Assembly: GCF_040834005.1 (NCBI RefSeq)
Contig: NZ_CP162129.1
Location: forward strand, 3,062,001 to 3,126,000
Source of the DNA: Paenibacillus sp. PL2-23
GTDB lineage: Bacteria; Bacillota; Bacilli; Paenibacillales; Paenibacillaceae
DNA: 64,000 nt
Direction: 5' to 3'
The translations under genes and the position numbers were made by a program. The notes below the pieces were generated by a model. That model was not told the origin of the DNA and did not search any database. It was given only the letters and a program-made list of their open reading frames with translations. This document shows, one piece after another, positions 16,919 to 24,925 of the stretch (the first letter of the stretch is position 1; every line of letters starts with the position of its first letter).

Positions 16919-18447
16919 CCCGCAGCCACCTCCTTGTCTTCAATACCGGCCATCATCCGGCCGATTGCTTCTTTGTCGATTTCGCTCTTGCCCAGCTCGC
17001 CGACGATCCGGCCGCTGTACAGCACGAGTATGCGGTCAGACAGCTTCATGACCTCGTCCAGATCCTCCGAGATGAGCAGCACCCCGGCGGAGTCGTCGCG
17101 TAATTGCAGCAGCATATCGTGAACCGCTTCTGTCGCTCCGACATCCAGGCCCTGCGTTGGATGGACAGCCACCATCAGCTTGGGATTCTGATCCATCTCT
17201 CGCGCCAGCAGCAGCTTCTGCTGATTGCCGCCGGACAGTCCTCGTACGGGCACGGACAGCCCGGGCGTTCTTACATCGAACCTATCGACAAGCTCTTGCG
17301 CCCATCGTTCATTATTCAACCTGCGAGCAAATCCGAATGAAAATCGATCCGGTCCCCTGTAGCTCTTCAGCATCAGGTTATCCACAAGATCCAGACTGCC
17401 GGCGAGGCCAAGCTTCATCCGATCCTCGGGAATCAGCGATATGCCTTGATCGATGCGCCTCCGAATGCTGGCCTTCTCCAGCCGCTCGCCCAAGCAGCTC
17501 ATACGGCCGCCAGCCCAGCTCCGCATGCCTGCGATCGCCTCAGCCAGCTCCTTCTGGCCGTTGCCAGCCACGCCGGCTACACCCACAATCTCACCTTGCC
17601 TGACGGAGAAGGTAATGTTATCCAGCGCAAGATAGCCATGATCCGCCAGCACCGACATACCCTCCACTTCCAATACCGCATCGCCAGCCTTCCCTGGAGA
17701 CGCTTCCCTTGTCTCGGGCAGCTTCCGCCCCACCATCAGCTCCGCAAGCTCTCGGGCATTCGTCTCGCTCCGGTCCATGGAAGCGATCATCCGGCCTTTG
17801 CGCATGACCGAAATACGATCAGAGACAGCCATAACCTCCTTCAGCTTGTGAGTGGTTATAATCATGGTTTTGCCGCTCTGCTTCAGCTCCCGCAGCGTGT
17901 GGAAGAGCTGCTCGGCTTCGCCGGGCGTCAGCACCGACGTCGGTTCATCCAGCAGTATGATGTCCGCCCCTCGATACAGCGTCTTCACAATCTCAACCCT
18001 CTGCTGCTCGCCGACCGACAGCTGCCAGATCGGGGCGTGGACACGGAAGCGCAGGCCGTATTGATCGCAGATGCCCTCAATTTCCTGCGCTTTGCGATCC
18101 CGCCAAGCCTTCCCGCGCCATAAGCTCCTCCTCTCGCCGAGCACAATATTATCCAGCGCCGTTAAGGTTGGGACGAGCCTGAAATTCTGATGCACCATTC
18201 CAATGCCAAGGCCCATCGCATCCTTCGGCGATCGGATCCGGGAAGCTTCGCCATGGATGAGCATTTCGCCGCTGTCTGCCCGGTACATGCCGGACAGCAG
18301 GCTCATAATGGTGCTTTTCCCCGCGCCATTCTCCCCCAGCAGCGCATGAATCTCACCCTGCTTAACAGAGAAGTCGACATGGTCATTCGCAGTCACCTCG
18401 CCGAATCGCTTCACAATACCCTTCATCTGCACCGCCATTCGGCCCAT
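16915..18447 (-). CDS. nupO: Nucleoside-type ABC importer ATPase with two nucleotide-binding domains (NupO-like)
   Basis: About 510 residues with two fused ABC domains, as in ribose and BMP-type importers. The first has Walker A GENGAGKST, signature LSVGEQQRVEIV and Walker B IILLDEPTSVLTPGEA. The second has a degenerate Walker A (GVAGVAGNGQKEL), signature LSGGNQQKLLLA, and a Walker B region LMVAVHPTQGLDVGAT in which the usual DEPT is HPTQ. The asymmetry is normal for this family. A GTG at 18456 is in frame, but GGAAGG is correctly spaced only for the ATG at 18447. It starts 5 nt after the PucB-like stop. Confidence 0.9.
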   Translation of the reverse strand: MGRMAVQMKGIVKRFGEVTANDHVDFSVKQGEIHALLGENGAGKSTIMSLLSGMYRADSGEMLIHGEASRIRSPKDAMGLGIGMVHQNFRLVPTLTALDNIVLGERRSLWRGKAWRDRKAQEIEGICDQYGLRFRVHAPIWQLSVGEQQRVEIVKTLYRGADIILLDEPTSVLTPGEAEQLFHTLRELKQSGKTMIITTHKLKEVMAVSDRISVMRKGRMIASMDRSETNARELAELMVGRKLPETREASPGKAGDAVLEVEGMSVLADHGYLALDNITFSVRQGEIVGVAGVAGNGQKELAEAIAGMRSWAGGRMSCLGERLEKASIRRRIDQGISLIPEDRMKLGLAGSLDLVDNLMLKSYRGPDRFSFGFARRLNNERWAQELVDRFDVRTPGLSVPVRGLSGGNQQKLLLAREMDQNPKLMVAVHPTQGLDVGATEAVHDMLLQLRDDSAGVLLISEDLDEVMKLSDRILVLYSGRIVGELGKSEIDKEAIGRMMAGIEDKEVAAG

Positions 18448-18452
18448 TGTCA

Positions 18453-19097
18453 TCACCTTCCGGTAGTCGTTGTTTCATTGCCGCATAGGAGCAGCAAGCT
18501 GTTCATATCCTGCCAGGTATCCACGTCCATCAGGTCTTCCTCGCGATCCGCCCGCAGGAAGGCGCCGTTAAATCTGGGATCCTGCAGCAATGACCTCGCT
18601 CCCGTATCCCCCTCCAGATGCTTCAGGCAAGGGAACATCGAGGCGCCAAGCAGGACGGGAGGAAGAGGACGGCCGCCTCGGCGATAAGCCACAAAATCCA
18701 AATGCGGGGCGCTCTCCAGCCCATCCGCCAGCGCCAGGAGCATTTCCGTTGTGACAAGCGGCATATCCGCCAGCAGCATCAGCACAGCTCTGGGCTCATA
18801 ACGAGCCGCCTCCGCGAAGCCCGCCCTGATGGAGTACGCCATGCCGAGCTCGGCCTGAGCAGCCATCGCGCGGATGACCGCAACGCCTTGAGCGGCCGTC
18901 GCTTCCGCCAGCCAGGGAGGCTCGTCGCCCGGCTTGGTCACGACGATGATGGGACCCATCCCGGCTTGGAGCGCGCTTCGGAGCGCAAGTCCCCCAAGCC
19001 TTCCCTTGCCGGGCACCTCAGCCGATAGCTTGGGATAACCCATGCGCCGGCTGCTCCCCGCTCCCAAATAAATGACTGCGATCCCGTTCCGCTTCAT
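18453..19097 (-). CDS. pucB: Molybdenum cofactor nucleotidyltransferase, MobA-like (PucB)
   Basis: 214 residues of the NTP-transferase fold. The nucleotide-binding loop LGAGSSRRMGYPKLSAEVPG lies at residues 11-30, and AVLMLLADMPLVTTEML is the metal-binding 'D.P' segment. The family attaches CMP or GMP to molybdopterin, or aids insertion, for molybdenum hydroxylases. Its first 80 nt overlap the end of the preceding XdhC-like gene in another frame. The overlap encodes the essential LGAGSSRRMG loop, so it cannot be trimmed away. The stop is immediately followed by the NupO start. Confidence 0.86.
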   Translation of the reverse strand: MKRNGIAVIYLGAGSSRRMGYPKLSAEVPGKGRLGGLALRSALQAGMGPIIVVTKPGDEPPWLAEATAAQGVAVIRAMAAQAELGMAYSIRAGFAEAARYEPRAVLMLLADMPLVTTEMLLALADGLESAPHLDFVAYRRGGRPLPPVLLGASMFPCLKHLEGDTGARSLLQDPRFNGAFLRADREEDLMDVDTWQDMNSLLLLCGNETTTTGR

Positions 19098-20025
19098 CTC
19101 GATCCCCTCCGCGTCTGGCTTGTATCAACTGCGCCACAATGCTAATGGCAATTTCGAAAGGACCGTCCGCCCCGATCGGCATACCGACGGGACAGGTAAC
19201 AGCAGCAGGCTTCACCAAGTCGCCCAGCAGCCGGCTCTTCCTGGCAGCGGAGCCCATGACCCCGATATATCGGGGCTTCGAGGGGGCAACCAGCTCAAGA
19301 AACTGGCGATCCCGCTGAAGCTGATGGCTCATGACCACCACATAATCGCCAGAGGCGGGTCTCAGCCTTGGAACGGTTTCCTGAGGGAATCCCGTTACCA
19401 GCTTCGCGCCAGGGAAGCGCTCCTCTCGGCACAGCGCTTCGCGGAAATCGGTGATTGTAACAGAGAAGCCCGCCTGCTGCGCGAGCTGGCTGAGAGGTAT
19501 CGCATCATCGCCGGCGCCGAACAAGAGCAGCCTCGGCTTGGGCTCCAGTCGAAGCTGCCAGGTATCCTTCCTGCAGAGCGCTTCCGCCGCCTCCCTCGCA
19601 TAGAGGATGGAATAGGAGGCGGGAAGCCCCGCTTCGTCCAGCTCCCGGAGCAGCCATACAGGATAGCCGGCGTCCAGGCTTGCACCTGCCTGTCGCAGCG
19701 CTGTCCGCAGAGCGCCTTTCACCGGCTCCAGCAGCACCTCCATTCGTCCGCCGCAGCCGATCTGCTCGCCCCAGGAGAGATCCTCCTCCGGCCTCATATC
19801 GTATGCAACCAGGCGAGGAAGCCCCTCCTGCAGCACGCCTTGCGCGTGTGCCATGAGATCAGCCTCCAGGCAGCCGGGACTGAGCGTCCCGCTCCTTCCG
19901 CCATCCGACTTCAGCAGCATCATCGCTCCGGCCTTCCGATAGGCATGGCCATCCACCTGGGTAATGGTTGCCAGAACTCGCTCATCCCGCCGGAGGGCTT
20001 CTCTTATCAGATCCGCATCCTCCAT
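19018..20025 (-). CDS. pucA: XdhC/CoxI-type molybdenum hydroxylase maturation protein (PucA)
   Basis: 335 residues. The N-terminal XdhC_CoxI domain has RRDERVLATITQVDGHAYRK and GTLSPGCLEADLMAHAQ. The C-terminal Rossmann domain has PRLLLFGAGDDAIPLSQLAQ and YVVVMSHQLQRDRQFLELV, then RYIGVMGSAARKSRLL. The family binds molybdenum cofactor and helps sulfurate and insert it into xanthine dehydrogenase. GAAGGAGG precedes the ATG. The final 80 nt are shared with the start of the PucB-like gene. It starts 5 nt downstream of the deaminase stop. Confidence 0.88.
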   Translation of the reverse strand: MEDADLIREALRRDERVLATITQVDGHAYRKAGAMMLLKSDGGRSGTLSPGCLEADLMAHAQGVLQEGLPRLVAYDMRPEEDLSWGEQIGCGGRMEVLLEPVKGALRTALRQAGASLDAGYPVWLLRELDEAGLPASYSILYAREAAEALCRKDTWQLRLEPKPRLLLFGAGDDAIPLSQLAQQAGFSVTITDFREALCREERFPGAKLVTGFPQETVPRLRPASGDYVVVMSHQLQRDRQFLELVAPSKPRYIGVMGSAARKSRLLGDLVKPAAVTCPVGMPIGADGPFEIAISIVAQLIQARRGGDRDEAERDRSHLFGSGEQPAHGLSQAIG

Positions 20026-20030
20026 GAGTC

Positions 20031-21365
20031 TCAGCCTCCTTCGTTCAATCTCCGCAGCAGCCGTTCAATCGAGCGGTCCGACTCCTTCAGCACCGTTCCT
20101 TTGTCCACCGTCAGCAGCAGCTTATTCCGCATGACCAGCTCGCCGTCAATCAGCACCGTATCCACGTCGCTGTAGCCGGCGGAGTAGACCACTCGGGAGT
20201 AAGGATCCGCCTCGAACGACGGGTAGGCGTGAAATTCGTCCAGCTCCAGCAGGATGAGATCCGCCTTCTTGCCCGGCTCGATACTGCCAATCTCGCGCTC
20301 CATGCCGAGCACCTCCGCTCCGCCCATTGTTGCCATTCGCAGCACGGTCTTCGCGTCCATCGCGGTTGGTCCGTGCAGCGTCTTCTGAATGAGCGCGGTC
20401 ATTCTCATCTCCGAGAACATGTCGAGCGTATTGTTGCAAGGCGCTCCGTCTGAGCCGATCCCGACGGCCACTTGCTTGCGAAGCAGATCAGGCACCTCCG
20501 CGATGCCCGAGGAGAGCTTCAGATTGGAGCCCGGACAATGTGTAACCTTGACGCCTCTGGCGCGAATAACCTCCTTCTCCTCCTCGTTCAGCCACACGCA
20601 GTGAGCGAGAATAAGATCCGGCGTCGCAAGCCCGAGATGATCCAGATAGAGAACGTTGCGTTTCCCCCTCTCCCGCTCCACAAGCGCAATTTCCCCTCGG
20701 TTCTCCGAAGCGTGGGTATGCACCTTCACGTTGTATTGCCTGGACAAATCCCTGACGCCGATGAGCAGCTCCTCCGTACAGGAGACCACGAACCGAGGGC
20801 AGAAGGTATATTGAATGCGCCCGTTCGCCTTGCCGTGCCAGCGCTCCAGCAGATCGACGCTTGCCTGCAGGGACACCTCCGTGCTTTCATTCAGCCTGGC
20901 CGGAACATCTCCGCCGTGATCCATCATCACCTTGCCCGAAAATGCCCGAATTCCGCTTTCTTCAATAGCTCGGAAAGCCGAATCGGTGTGGTGGACGGTC
21001 TCCATGTCGAGAATCGTTGTGGTCCCGCTGCGAATCAGCTCTCCGATGCCAAGCATCGCAGAATAATAGACGGACTCCTCGTCGTGCGCCGCCTCAAGCG
21101 GCCAGATGCGATTTCGGAGCCAGTCGAGCAGCTCGAGATCGTCCGCGCGGCCGCGGAACAGCGTCTGGCAAAGATGGATATGGGTCTGGATAAAGCCAGG
21201 CAGCAGCGTCTTCCCCGCCGCGTCTATCGTGCGGTCTGCAACGGCCTCGATCTGCTCCGCGACCTCAATAATGCGGTCACCGTCGATCAAGACATCACCC
21301 TTCAACACCCTCTCCTGGCTGTCCATCGTTATCATTTGCGCGTTTTTGATCAGCGTGGTCGCCAT
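20031..21365 (-). CDS. Amidohydrolase, purine deaminase (guanine/8-oxoguanine deaminase or TRZ/ATZ type)
   Basis: 444 residues from the ATG at 21363-21365, which follows AAGGAG by 8 nt. Metal-site motifs of the cytosine deaminase/TRZ-ATZ subgroup are all present: GFIQTHIHLCQTLFRG (HxH), VKVHTHASEN, LILAHCVWLN, and VGIGSDGAPCNNTLDMF for the aspartate. The subgroup includes guanine, 8-oxoguanine, S-adenosylhomocysteine and 5'-deoxyadenosine deaminases, which cannot be told apart by these motifs. Placement between the ureide-pathway genes and the xanthine dehydrogenase maturation genes suggests conversion of guanine or a related base to xanthine. GuaD of the small cytidine-deaminase type is not seen, so this may fill that role. 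Confidence 0.85.
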   Translation of the reverse strand: MATTLIKNAQMITMDSQERVLKGDVLIDGDRIIEVAEQIEAVADRTIDAAGKTLLPGFIQTHIHLCQTLFRGRADDLELLDWLRNRIWPLEAAHDEESVYYSAMLGIGELIRSGTTTILDMETVHHTDSAFRAIEESGIRAFSGKVMMDHGGDVPARLNESTEVSLQASVDLLERWHGKANGRIQYTFCPRFVVSCTEELLIGVRDLSRQYNVKVHTHASENRGEIALVERERGKRNVLYLDHLGLATPDLILAHCVWLNEEEKEVIRARGVKVTHCPGSNLKLSSGIAEVPDLLRKQVAVGIGSDGAPCNNTLDMFSEMRMTALIQKTLHGPTAMDAKTVLRMATMGGAEVLGMEREIGSIEPGKKADLILLELDEFHAYPSFEADPYSRVVYSAGYSDVDTVLIDGELVMRNKLLLTVDKGTVLKESDRSIERLLRRLNEGG

Positions 21366-21382
21366 GCTGCACACTCCTTCGA

Positions 21383-21733
21383 TTAGCTGCCCCTGTACGT
21401 GCTGTAAGCGCCCGGCGCGATAAGGAGCGGAATATGATAATGCTGCTCGGCATCAGACACCTGGAAGGCGACGGGAACAACGTCCCAGATGGAGGGCGGC
21501 GATTGCTCGCGGCTTCGGAAATAATCCCCGACATGAAACCGGATTTCGTAACGCCCCGCTTCCAACAAATCGCCCTCCAGCAAGGGCCGGTCCAGCCTTC
21601 CGTCCGCGTTTGTCACGGCAGAGGACAGGAGCCTTGCACCTCCATCCGCCTCCTCGCGGTACAGCCGCAGCGCGAGTCCCTTCGCCGTCTGCCCCAGCGC
21701 CGTGTCGAGCACGTGTGTTGTTATTTTCCCCAT
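21383..21733 (-). CDS. uraH: 5-hydroxyisourate hydrolase (transthyretin-like)
   Basis: 116 residues, the normal size. It hydrolyses 5-hydroxyisourate to OHCU after urate oxidation. The N-terminal signature ITTHVLDTALGQTAKGLALR and the C-terminal YRGS tetrapeptide (STYRGS) with HYHIPLLIAPGAYS are diagnostic, and the catalytic His and Arg positions are kept. GAGGAGGGG precedes the ATG. In Bacillus the equivalent protein is PucM. It lies between the OHCU decarboxylase and the deaminase gene with gaps of about 12-17 nt. Confidence 0.95.
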   Translation of the reverse strand: MGKITTHVLDTALGQTAKGLALRLYREEADGGARLLSSAVTNADGRLDRPLLEGDLLEAGRYEIRFHVGDYFRSREQSPPSIWDVVPVAFQVSDAEQHYHIPLLIAPGAYSTYRGS

Positions 21734-21745
21734 AGCCCCTCCTCC

Positions 21746-22258
21746 TCAGCTGGCAGCGGAATCCGGAGCCATATGCTCCAGACGGAAGGAGGCGATCTTG
21801 CAAACCTCCAGCAGCGCTCTCTCCCTCTCCTCCTGCGCGGTATTCATCATCCGGCGCTGCATGGAATCGGCAATCATATCCGCCGTCAAGCCCTTCACCG
21901 CGATAATGAATGGGAAGCCGAAGCGCTCCCGGTAAGCAGCGTTCAGCTGACCGAATATATAAGCCTCGTCACGCTCCAGCCGGTCAAGCCCCGCTCCTCT
22001 TTGCTCCTCTGTGGATTCTGCTGTCATGCGCACCTTCGCGCCAAGCTCCGGATGAGCACGGAGCAGCTCCAGCTGCATCGCCTCATCCGCCTCCATCACG
22101 ATCGCGGACATGCGGGCCAGAAGCTCCTCTCTGCTGCGGAATGGACGGCTGTGCCACGCACGCTCCGCTACCCAGGGCGAGCTTTCGAATAAAGAGCCGT
22201 ATTGCGCGACATAAGCCGCAAGATCCCAATCGTTAGACATTCCAATAAGTTGATCCAT
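21746..22258 (-). CDS. uraD: 2-oxo-4-hydroxy-4-carboxy-5-ureidoimidazoline (OHCU) decarboxylase
   Basis: 170 residues. The family decarboxylates OHCU to S-allantoin. The catalytic histidine sits in LLRAHPELGAKV, and the family-defining C-terminal segment YIFGQLNAAYRERFGFPFII is intact. In Bacillus subtilis this domain is fused to uricase in PucL; here it stands alone and no uricase domain follows. The start was chosen at 22256-22258 because of GGGGGA with 6-nt spacing; a longer reading to 22291 lacks a site. Confidence 0.94.
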   Translation of the reverse strand: MDQLIGMSNDWDLAAYVAQYGSLFESSPWVAERAWHSRPFRSREELLARMSAIVMEADEAMQLELLRAHPELGAKVRMTAESTEEQRGAGLDRLERDEAYIFGQLNAAYRERFGFPFIIAVKGLTADMIADSMQRRMMNTAQEERERALLEVCKIASFRLEHMAPDSAAS

Positions 22259-22349
22259 GCTGATTCCCCCTATGTTTATTGCAATTAGCAATCAAATCGT
22301 CGATATAAAAGTGCGGAGCGCCATTCGCGCGAGAGAATTTCTGCTTGCC

Positions 22350-23036
22350 TCACCATTCCGCCAGTCGCTTCCTCAGCTCCAGCAAGCCCTGTCTTCCAGC
22401 ATTTCCGCTGCTCTCGCCCGAACGCCATTGATCCCGCAGCCGGAGGAACGGAAGCTCGCTGTCTCGCCGATTATGGAGCTTAGCCAGCGCTCTCTCGTTG
22501 TAAGCGACCACGGTCAGCGATAATGACGGGAGCGGCGCACCCACGACAGCGTCCAGATGCCAGCCTTCTGACAGAATCGGGATATCCCCGAACGTCTCCG
22601 CGCAATCCGCCACGAGCAGAACGTCAAGCTCCTGGCAGATGCTGCCTGTTGCCTCCATGAAGGCGCTGCCCTGTGCTGGAGGCTCGCTGTGCGACACAAT
22701 AAGAACGGATGGGCGCCGACGCCGAAGCTCCGCCTCAAGCTCCTTAAGATCGATGACCGGCTCGCCCTCCCGATCCAGCACCATGGGATCGGCTCCGCAG
22801 GCTTCGCATATAGCGGCAAAGCCTCTGCCCCGTGGTCCATAGACAGGAACAAGCACCGTCTCGGTGGGACGAATCAGACTGACGAGGAGCGCCTCCATCA
22901 CCTCAGAATCGCTGCCTGACACGGGATGAGACCACCCGGAGCGCCGATGGAACAGTCGATTCAAATGACCTTCAATCACATCTTCCAGTGATTCGCCCGC
23001 AGCCTTGCCGGTCCATTCCTCATTTAAACGCTTCAT
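22350..23036 (-). CDS. Truncated PucG-like aminotransferase homologue lacking the PLP lysine
   Basis: 228 residues, first gene of the operon. It resembles the middle of class V aminotransferases such as PucG (ureidoglycine-glyoxylate aminotransferase): SGSDSEVMEALLVSLIRP, VLVPVYGPRGRGFAAICEAC, then VLLVADCAETFGDIPI, which keeps the pyridine-contacting Asp (near 144). The expected lysine segment, normally of the form 'G.QK.L..P.G', is replaced by VVGAPLPSLSLTVVAYNERA (about 164-183) with no lysine. The family is usually about 400 residues, so the N-terminal substrate region and the C-terminal domain are missing. The reading frame is open, with ordinary codon use. It may be a decaying gene or a catalytically inert binding protein. 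Confidence 0.7.
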   Translation of the reverse strand: MKRLNEEWTGKAAGESLEDVIEGHLNRLFHRRSGWSHPVSGSDSEVMEALLVSLIRPTETVLVPVYGPRGRGFAAICEACGADPMVLDREGEPVIDLKELEAELRRRRPSVLIVSHSEPPAQGSAFMEATGSICQELDVLLVADCAETFGDIPILSEGWHLDAVVGAPLPSLSLTVVAYNERALAKLHNRRDSELPFLRLRDQWRSGESSGNAGRQGLLELRKRLAEW

Positions 23037-23110
23037 GGCAGCTCCCTCCCGCGATCGCCCTATCGCTCAGCCGTGTTACAATACCTCACGTAATAAATGG
23101 AATTGAAACT

Positions 23111-23139
23111 ATCATATGATGACAAGATTGTTTTGTCAT
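23111..23139 (-). promoter_or_regulatory. Promoter of the purine operon
   Basis: Minus strand: -35 ATGACA (23134-23139), 17-nt spacer, -10 TATGAT (23111-23116), about 70 nt before the PucG-like start. One mismatch to consensus in each hexamer. Confidence 0.6.
23119..23139. promoter_or_regulatory. Inverted repeat in the purine promoter, candidate operator
   Basis: ATGACAA (23119-23125) and TTGTCAT (23133-23139) are perfect 7-bp inverted arms separated by 7 nt. The site spans the -35 and spacer of the purine promoter, so a bound protein would block or reorient RNA polymerase. PucR or a purine repressor are candidates; the regulator is not known. Confidence 0.5.
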
Positions 23140-23236
23140 TGTACATAATATATAGAATTCAAAGGGGAGTTCGTGCAGAACAACTAATTTTTTTTAGAAA
23201 ACGACTTCCCCTTTCCCCTTATTTCCGCTATATTAA

Positions 23237-23253
23237 TGTTAGGTAATCTAACA
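23237..23253. promoter_or_regulatory. Inverted repeat upstream of pucR, candidate autoregulatory site
   Basis: TGTTAG and CTAACA arms separated by GTAAT, about 20 nt before the pucR start codon and just upstream of its ribosome binding site. Only the symmetry supports a role. Confidence 0.35.
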
Positions 23254-23272
23254 TATAAAGAGGTGACCTCAT

Positions 23273-24925
23273 ATGCTGATGAAAGACTTGCTTCAAATTC
23301 CCGTGCTTCAGAACGCGCGTATTGCTGCAGGCGCGGAGGGCTTGAGCCGCAGTGTGAATACGGTCAATATGATGGATGCGCCGGATATTATCCATTACCT
23401 GAAGCCCAATGAATTGCTGCTCACGACGGCATTCGCCATGAAGGATCAGCCGGAGACCCTCCATTCACTGGTGGCCCAGATGGCTGAGGCGGGCTGCGCG
23501 GGATTGGCGATCAAAACCAAACGATTTCTGGAGGAGATTCCGCAATCCGTTATCGAGGCGGCGAACAGGCTGCAGTTCCCCTTGCTGGAGCTGTCACTCG
23601 ACTATTCGCTGGGCGAGGTGCTGAACGGTGCCTTGAGCAGCATTCTGCAGAATAAAACAAATGAGCTGAGCTATGCGCTCGATACGCATCACACCTTTTT
23701 CAACCTCATACTGAATGGCGAAGGACTGTCCGAGATTGTCGATAAGCTGTCGCAGCTGATCGCATGCCCGATCGTCATCCTGAGCGCCAAGCTGGAGCTG
23801 CTCAGCTTGTCTTCGACCCATCGTCCCAGCATTCAGCTATTGAATAGATGGATAGCCGAGCATGCGGCAAGCAAGCTTGCGATGGAGGCAGGATCTTACC
23901 CCATTCAAGGGGGCCAATCCGCCGCGGGCCACAAGCATGTGCGGCTGCAGCCTATTCCGACACCGCAGAGACCGGGGTATATATTGGCTTTTATGAACGA
24001 AGAGAACATTCGAACGCATCATGCGCTCGCGCTGGAGCAAGCCGCCAACGTGCTGGGCTTCGAGCTGCTGAAGGCGCAAGCGGTTAAGGACCGGGCGCGG
24101 CGGTTCAAGATTGAATTTTTTACGGAGCTGGTGCAGGGGGAATTGACCTCGGAGCAGGAGATTATACATCGCGGCAAGCAGCATGGATTGTTCTCCGCCG
24201 ATTCTATGTTATGTGTAGTATGCGGAAGGGATGGAGACGAGCAAGCGGCGGAAGCGGAGCAGGATCAAGGTACAATGGAGAGACGGGCCAGGGAAACGGA
24301 TCATTTGTACCATGCGTTGACCAAGGAATTCGCCAAGCTGGGCGCGCCGTTCGTCATGTTTACGCTGAAGGATAAATTCATTACCCTCCTGTCCGCCAAG
24401 GAGCTGCTGGGCTCCTCGCCGGAAGGAAAGCTGCGCATGTCGCAGCAGCTGATGGCGATATCGGAGAAGATGGCTGCGTCGGAGGAGATCGGCTTGTCGT
24501 TCGGCATCGGCAGCCCGTTCAGCAAGCTGGTCGATATCCCAATCGCTTACAAGCAGGCGATGGAGGCGTACAGACTGGGACGGGGCCACAGCAAGCAGCG
24601 GTTTGTGCAATATTACCATACCAAGGAATTCGCCGACTTGCTGCGCCTCATACCGCCGGATGACCTGCAGGAGTTTCTGCAGGAGACATTCGAGACATGG
24701 AGCGGCATCGACGAAAGCGAGCAGCGGGAATGGCGGCGGACGCTGCGGGTTTTTTACGATAATCACTGCCATATCGGAGAAACGGCCAAGGGCTTATACC
24801 TTCACCGCAACACCGTGCTGTACCGGCTGAATCGGATCGAGCAGCTGACGGGCGTACAGGTGCGGAACCCAGCCGACAGCCTGCGCATGCGAATTGCCTT
24901 GATGATCAAGGACCTCGTCAGCTAG
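23273..24925 (+). CDS. pucR: PucR-family transcriptional regulator of purine catabolism
   Basis: 550 residues. The N-terminal purine catabolism PucR domain starts MKDLLQIPVLQNARIAAG, with VNTVNMMDAPDIIHYLKPNE and LLLTTAFAMKDQPETLHSLV. A variable central region with GGDEF-like secondary structure follows. The C-terminal HTH_30 domain carries DNHCHIGETAKGLYLHRNTV and LYRLNRIEQLTGVQVRNPAD. The ATG at 23273 has AGAGGTGA upstream. It is divergent from the 14-gene purine operon, the usual arrangement for a local regulator, and probably activates it when purine intermediates are present. The 3' end overlaps the convergent adenosine deaminase gene by 8 bp. Confidence 0.93.
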   Translation: MLMKDLLQIPVLQNARIAAGAEGLSRSVNTVNMMDAPDIIHYLKPNELLLTTAFAMKDQPETLHSLVAQMAEAGCAGLAIKTKRFLEEIPQSVIEAANRLQFPLLELSLDYSLGEVLNGALSSILQNKTNELSYALDTHHTFFNLILNGEGLSEIVDKLSQLIACPIVILSAKLELLSLSSTHRPSIQLLNRWIAEHAASKLAMEAGSYPIQGGQSAAGHKHVRLQPIPTPQRPGYILAFMNEENIRTHHALALEQAANVLGFELLKAQAVKDRARRFKIEFFTELVQGELTSEQEIIHRGKQHGLFSADSMLCVVCGRDGDEQAAEAEQDQGTMERRARETDHLYHALTKEFAKLGAPFVMFTLKDKFITLLSAKELLGSSPEGKLRMSQQLMAISEKMAASEEIGLSFGIGSPFSKLVDIPIAYKQAMEAYRLGRGHSKQRFVQYYHTKEFADLLRLIPPDDLQEFLQETFETWSGIDESEQREWRRTLRVFYDNHCHIGETAKGLYLHRNTVLYRLNRIEQLTGVQVRNPADSLRMRIALMIKDLVS

